Positions 59,501-64,000 of a stretch of 64,000 nucleotides of DNA are shown here, piece after piece. Origin of the DNA: Pratylenchus scribneri (lineage: Eukaryota; Nematoda; Chromadorea; Rhabditida; Pratylenchidae); the NCBI GenBank assembly GCA_030063045.1, contig JAQSEB010000016.1, positions 372,001 through 436,000 on the forward strand, given 5' to 3'. A model generated the notes under the pieces. The model had not been told where the DNA came from. It saw only the letters and a list, made by a program, of their open reading frames with translations, and ran no database searches. Made by a program: the position numbers and the translations under genes. The first letter of the stretch is position 1. Each line of letters starts with the position of its first letter.

Positions 59501-62500
59501 AGGCTTATTCTAAGGACCCAAATAAATTAATTCTCTATAAAATAATCAAATTGCTAACTCAAATTAAATACTTTTTCTACCAAAAAAATTTTTTAAAATT
59601 TTTTGAAAATTTTAAATATAATTTCCACTAATTTTTATCGATATGTGAATATTTTTGAAAGGATAGACTTATTCTAAGGAACCAATAAATTAATTCTCTA
59701 TAAAATAATCAAATTGCTAACTCAAATTAAAAACTTTTTCAACCAAAAAAATTTTTTAAAAATTTTTGAAAATTTTAAATATAATTTCCACTAATTTTTA
59801 TCGATATGTGAATATTTTTGAAAAGATAGACTTATTCTAAGGAACCAAATAAATTAATTCTCTATAAAATAATCAAATTGCTAACTCAAATTAAATACTT
59901 TTTCTACCAAAAAAATTTTTAAAAAATTTTTGAAAATTTTAAATATAATTTACACTAATTTTTATCGATATGTGAATATTTTTGAAAAGATAGACTTATT
60001 CTAAGGAACCAAATAAATTAATTCTCTATAAAATAATCAAATTGCTAATTCAAATTAAATACTTTTTCGACCAAAAAATTTTAAAAAATTTTTTGGAAAT
60101 TTTAAATATAATTTCCACTAATTTTTATCGATATGTGAATATTTTTGAAAAGATAGACTTATTCTAAGGAACCAAATAAATTAATTCTCTATAAAATAAT
60201 CAAATTGCTAACTCAAATTAAATACTTTTTCTACCAAAAAAATTTTTTAAAATTTTTTGAAAATTTTAAATATAATTTCCACTAATTTTTATCGATATGT
60301 GAATATTTTTGAAAGGATAGGCTTATTCTAAGGACCCAAATAAATTAATTCTCTATAAAATAATCAAATTGCTAACTCAAATTAAATACTTTTTCTACCA
60401 AAAAAATTTTTTAAAATTTTTTGAAAATTTTAAATATAATTTCCACTAATTTTTATCGATATGTGAATATTTTTGAAAAGATAGACTTATTCTAAGGAAC
60501 CAAATAAATTAATTCTCTATAAAATAATCAAATTGCTAACTCAAATTAAATACTTTTTCTACCAAAAAAATTTTTAAAAAATTTTTGAAAATTTTAAATA
60601 TAATTTACACTAATTTTTATCGATATGTGAATATTTTTGAAAAGATAGACTTATTCTAAGGAACCAAATAAATTAATTCTCTATAAAATAATCAAATTGC
60701 TAATTCAAATTAAATACTTTTTCGACCAAAAAATTTTAAAAAATTTTTTGGAAATTTTAAATATAATTTCCACTAATTTTTATCGATATGTGAATATTTT
60801 TGAAAAGATAGACTTATTCTAAGGAACCAAATAAATTAATTCTCTATAAAATAATCAAATTGCTAACTCAAATTAAATACTTTTTCTACCAAAAAAATTT
60901 TTAATAAATTTTTGAAAATTTTAAATATAATTTCCACGAATTTTTATCGATATGTGAATATTTTTGAAAGGATAGACTTATTCTAAGGAACCAATAAATT
61001 AATTCTCTATAAAATAATCAAATTGCTAACTAAAATTAAATACTTTTTCTACAAAAAAAATTTTTAAAAAATTTTTGAAAATTTTAAATATAATTTTCAC
61101 TAATTTTTATCGATATGTGAATATTTTTGAAAGGATAGGCTTATTCTAAGGACACAAATAAATTAATTCTCTATAAAATAATCAAATTGCTAACTCAAAT
61201 TAAATACTTTTTCTACCAAAAAAATTTTTTAAAAATTTTTGAAAATTTTAAATATAATTTCCACTAATTTTTATCGATATGTGAATATTTTTGAAAGGAT
61301 AGACTTATTCTAAGGAACCAATAAATTAATTCTCTATAAAATAATCAAATTGCTAACTCAAATTAAAAACTTTTTCAACCAAAAAAATTTTTTAAAAATT
61401 TTTGAAAATTTTAAATATAATTTCCACTAATTTTTATCGATATGTGAATATTTTTGAAAGGATAGGCTTATTCTAAGGACCCAAATAAATTAATTCTCTA
61501 TAAAATAATCAAATTGCTAACTCAAATTAAATACTTTTTCTACCAAAAAAATTTTTTAAAATTTTTTGAAAATTTTAAATATAATTTCCACTAATTTTTA
61601 TCGATATGTGAATATTTTTGAAAGGATAGACTTATTCTAAGGAACCAATAAATTAATTCTCTATAAAATAATCAAATTGCTAACTCAAATTAAAAACTTT
61701 TTCAACCAAAAAAATTTTTTAAAAATTTTTGAAAATTTTAAATATAATTTCCACTAATTTTTATCGATATGTGAATATTTTTGAAAAGATAGACTTATTC
61801 TAAGGAACCAAATAAATTAATTCTCTATAAAATAATCAAATTGCTAACTCAAATTAAATACTTTTTCTACCAAAAAAATTTTTAAAAAATTTTTGAAAAT
61901 TTTAAATATAATTTACACTAATTTTTATCGATATGTGAATATTTTTGAAAAGATAGACTTATTCTAAGGAACCAAATAAATTAATTCTCTATAAAATAAT
62001 CAAATTGCTAACTCAAATTAAATACTTTTTCTACCAAAAAAATTTTTAAAAAATTTTTGAAAATTTTAAATATAATTTCCACTAATTTTTATCGATATGT
62101 GAATATTTTTGAAAAGATAGACTTATTCTAAGGAACCAAATAAATTAATTCTCTATAAAATAATCAAATTGCTAACTCAAATTAAATACTTTTTCTACCA
62201 AAAAAATTTTTAAAAAATTTTTGAAAATTTTAAATATAATTTACACTAATTTTTATCGATATGTGAATATTTTTGAAAAGATAGACTTATTCTAAGGAAC
62301 CAAATAAATTAATTCTCTATAAAATTATCAAATTGCTAACTCAAATTAAATACTTTTTCTACCAAAAAAATTTTTAAAAAATTTTTGAAAATTTTAAATA
62401 TAATTTCCACGAATTTTTATCGATATGTGAATATTTTTGAAAGGATAGACTTATTCTAAGGAACCAATAAATTAATTCTCTATAAAATAATCAAATTGCT

Positions 62501-64000
62501 AACTAAAATTAAATACTTTTTCTACAAAAAAAATTTTTAAAAAATTTTTGAAAATTTTAAATATAATTTTCACTAATTTTTATCGATATGTGAATATTTT
62601 TGAAAGGATAGACTTATTCTAAGGAACCAATAAATTAATTCTCTATAAAATAATCAAATTGCTAACTCAAATTAAAAACTTTTTCAACCAAAAAAATTTT
62701 TTAAAAATTTTTGAAAATTTTAAATATAATTTCCACTAATTTTTATCGATATGTGAATATTTTTGAAAAGATAGACTTATTCTAAGGAACCAAATAAATT
62801 AATTCTCTATAAAATAATCAAATTGCTAACTCAAATTAAATACTTTTTCTACCAAAAAAATTTTTAAAAAATTTTTGAAAATTTTAAATATAATTTCCAC
62901 GAATTTTTATCGATATGTGAATATTTTTGAAAAGATAGACTTATTCTAAGGAACCAAATAAATTAATTCTCTATAAAATAATCAAATTGCTAACTCAAAT
63001 TAAATACTTTTTCTACCAAAAAAATTTTTAAAAAATTTTTGAAAATTTTAAATATAATTTCCACGAATTTTTATCGATATGTGAATATTTTTGAAAGGAT
63101 AGACTTATTCTAAGGAACCAATAAATTAATTCTCTATAAAATAATCAAATTGCTAACTAAAATTAAATACTTTTTCTACAAAAAAAATTTTTAAAAAATT
63201 TTTGAAAATTTTAAATATAATTTTCACTAATTTTTATCGATATGTGAATATTTTTGAAAGGATAGGCTTATTCTAAGGACCCAAATAAATTAATTCTCTA
63301 TAAAATAATCAAATTGCTAACTCAAATTAAATACTTTTTCTACCAAAAAAATTTTTAAAAAATTTTTAAAAATTTTAAATATAATTTACACTAATTTTTA
63401 TCGATATGTGAATATTTTTGAAAAGATAGACTTATTCTAAGGAACCAAATAAATTAACTCTCTATAAAATAATCAAATTGCTAACTAAAATTTAATACTT
63501 TTTCTACCAAAAAAATTTTAAAAAAAATTTTTGGAAATTTTAAATATAATTTACACTAATTTTTATCGATATGTGAATATTTTTGAAAAGATTGACTTAT
63601 TCTAAGGAACCAAATAAATTAATTCTCTATAAAATAATCAAATTGCTAACTCAAATTAAATACTTTTTCTACCAAAAAAATTTTTAAAAAATTTTTGAAA
63701 ATTTTAAATATAATTTACACTAATTTTTATCGATATGTGAATATTTTTGAAAAGATAGACTTATTCTAAGGAACCAAATAAATTAATTCTCTATAAAATA
63801 ATCAAATTGCTAACTCAAATTAAATACTTTTTCTACCAAAAAAATTTTTAAAAAATTTTTGAAAATTTTAAATATAATTTCCACTAATTTTTATCGATAT
63901 GTGAATATTTTTGAAAAGATAGACTTATTCTAAGGAACCAAATAAATTAATTCTCTATAAAATAATCAAATTGCTAACTCAAATTAAATACTTTTTCTAC
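41576..64000. repeat. AT-rich satellite 2, ~158-185-bp monomers with higher-order repeats
   Basis: More than 22 kb, continuing past the window end. The monomer carries ACTTTTTCTACCAAAAAAAT, a run of alternating A- and T-tracts, TTTTTATCGATATGTGAATA, GACTTATTCTAAGGAACCAA and TCTCTATAAAATAATCAAAT. Longer monomers have a duplicated 23-bp GGATAGGCTTATTCTAAGG-ACCC segment, or a 10-bp remnant of it. Variant monomers recur at fixed distances (about 2.04 and 5.44 kb). No gene; the open frame at 56625-56840 exists only because of a recombined monomer. Confidence 0.95.

Overview
The window looks like nuclear DNA of a small-genome, very AT-rich eukaryote, most likely a nematode and possibly a plant-parasitic (root-knot type) one. 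The evidence is short introns (mostly 43-79 bp) with TTTCAG/TTTTAG-type acceptors, a tandemly expanded SPRY-domain gene family, small secreted cysteine-rich proteins, a Helitron, and huge AT-rich satellites. The species call is inference. There is nothing prokaryotic here: no operons and no CRISPR. Most long open frames are accidental; the real genes are split by introns and had to be assembled by matching splice sites, reading phase and paralogues.

Region 0-11.9 kb. The window opens in a 23-bp tandem repeat, then TGCATTTGCAG repeats that truncate a family gene at about 480-577 (-). An intact gene for a coiled-coil + F-box-like + SPRY protein lies at 2010-3342 (-). A three-exon gene for a secreted 9-cysteine protein lies at 4622-6344 (-), with a Tc1/mariner-like MITE and a TTTCGA-rich element in its second intron. 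A 1.17-kb element with terminal inverted repeats, a degraded paralogue of the cysteine-rich gene (about 9.7 kb), a foldback element (10.36-10.77 kb) and a second secreted 6-cysteine gene (11026-11398, -) follow.

Region 11.9-36.3 kb. Two head-to-head pairs of the SPRY family are present: 11881-12820 (-) with 13547 onward (+), and 31114-32459 (-) with 33512-35504 (+). Each pair joins one member with an N-terminal coiled coil to one without, and the block between the two starts is conserved but inverted between the pairs. The plus-strand gene of the first pair is destroyed: its second intron has grown to 3.2 kb of palindrome, microsatellite, foldback and minisatellite, and its fourth exon is cut by a Helitron. 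The Helitron (about 17.36 to 24.2 kb) carries a Rep/helicase gene with one frameshift and an intact seven-exon gene for an RPA-like OB-fold protein. A last-exon remnant of a SPRY gene lies on the far side. Tandem arrays (50 bp, 50 bp, 320 bp) separate this from the second pair.

Region 36.3-64 kb. No genes are seen. TGCATTTGCAG repeats lead into an AT-rich satellite of about 163 bp, interrupted three times by blocks of a 23-bp GC-rich palindrome, then a ~63-bp array, then more than 22 kb of a second ~160-180-bp satellite with higher-order repeats of about 2.04 and 5.44 kb, which runs off the window end.

How it fits together: the SPRY proteins may be substrate adaptors if the F-box-like segment binds SKP1, and the two cysteine-rich products are predicted to be secreted. 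The Helitron Rep/helicase and the RPA-like protein would act together on single-stranded DNA. All exon models come from reading the sequence only; no transcript or database evidence was available.
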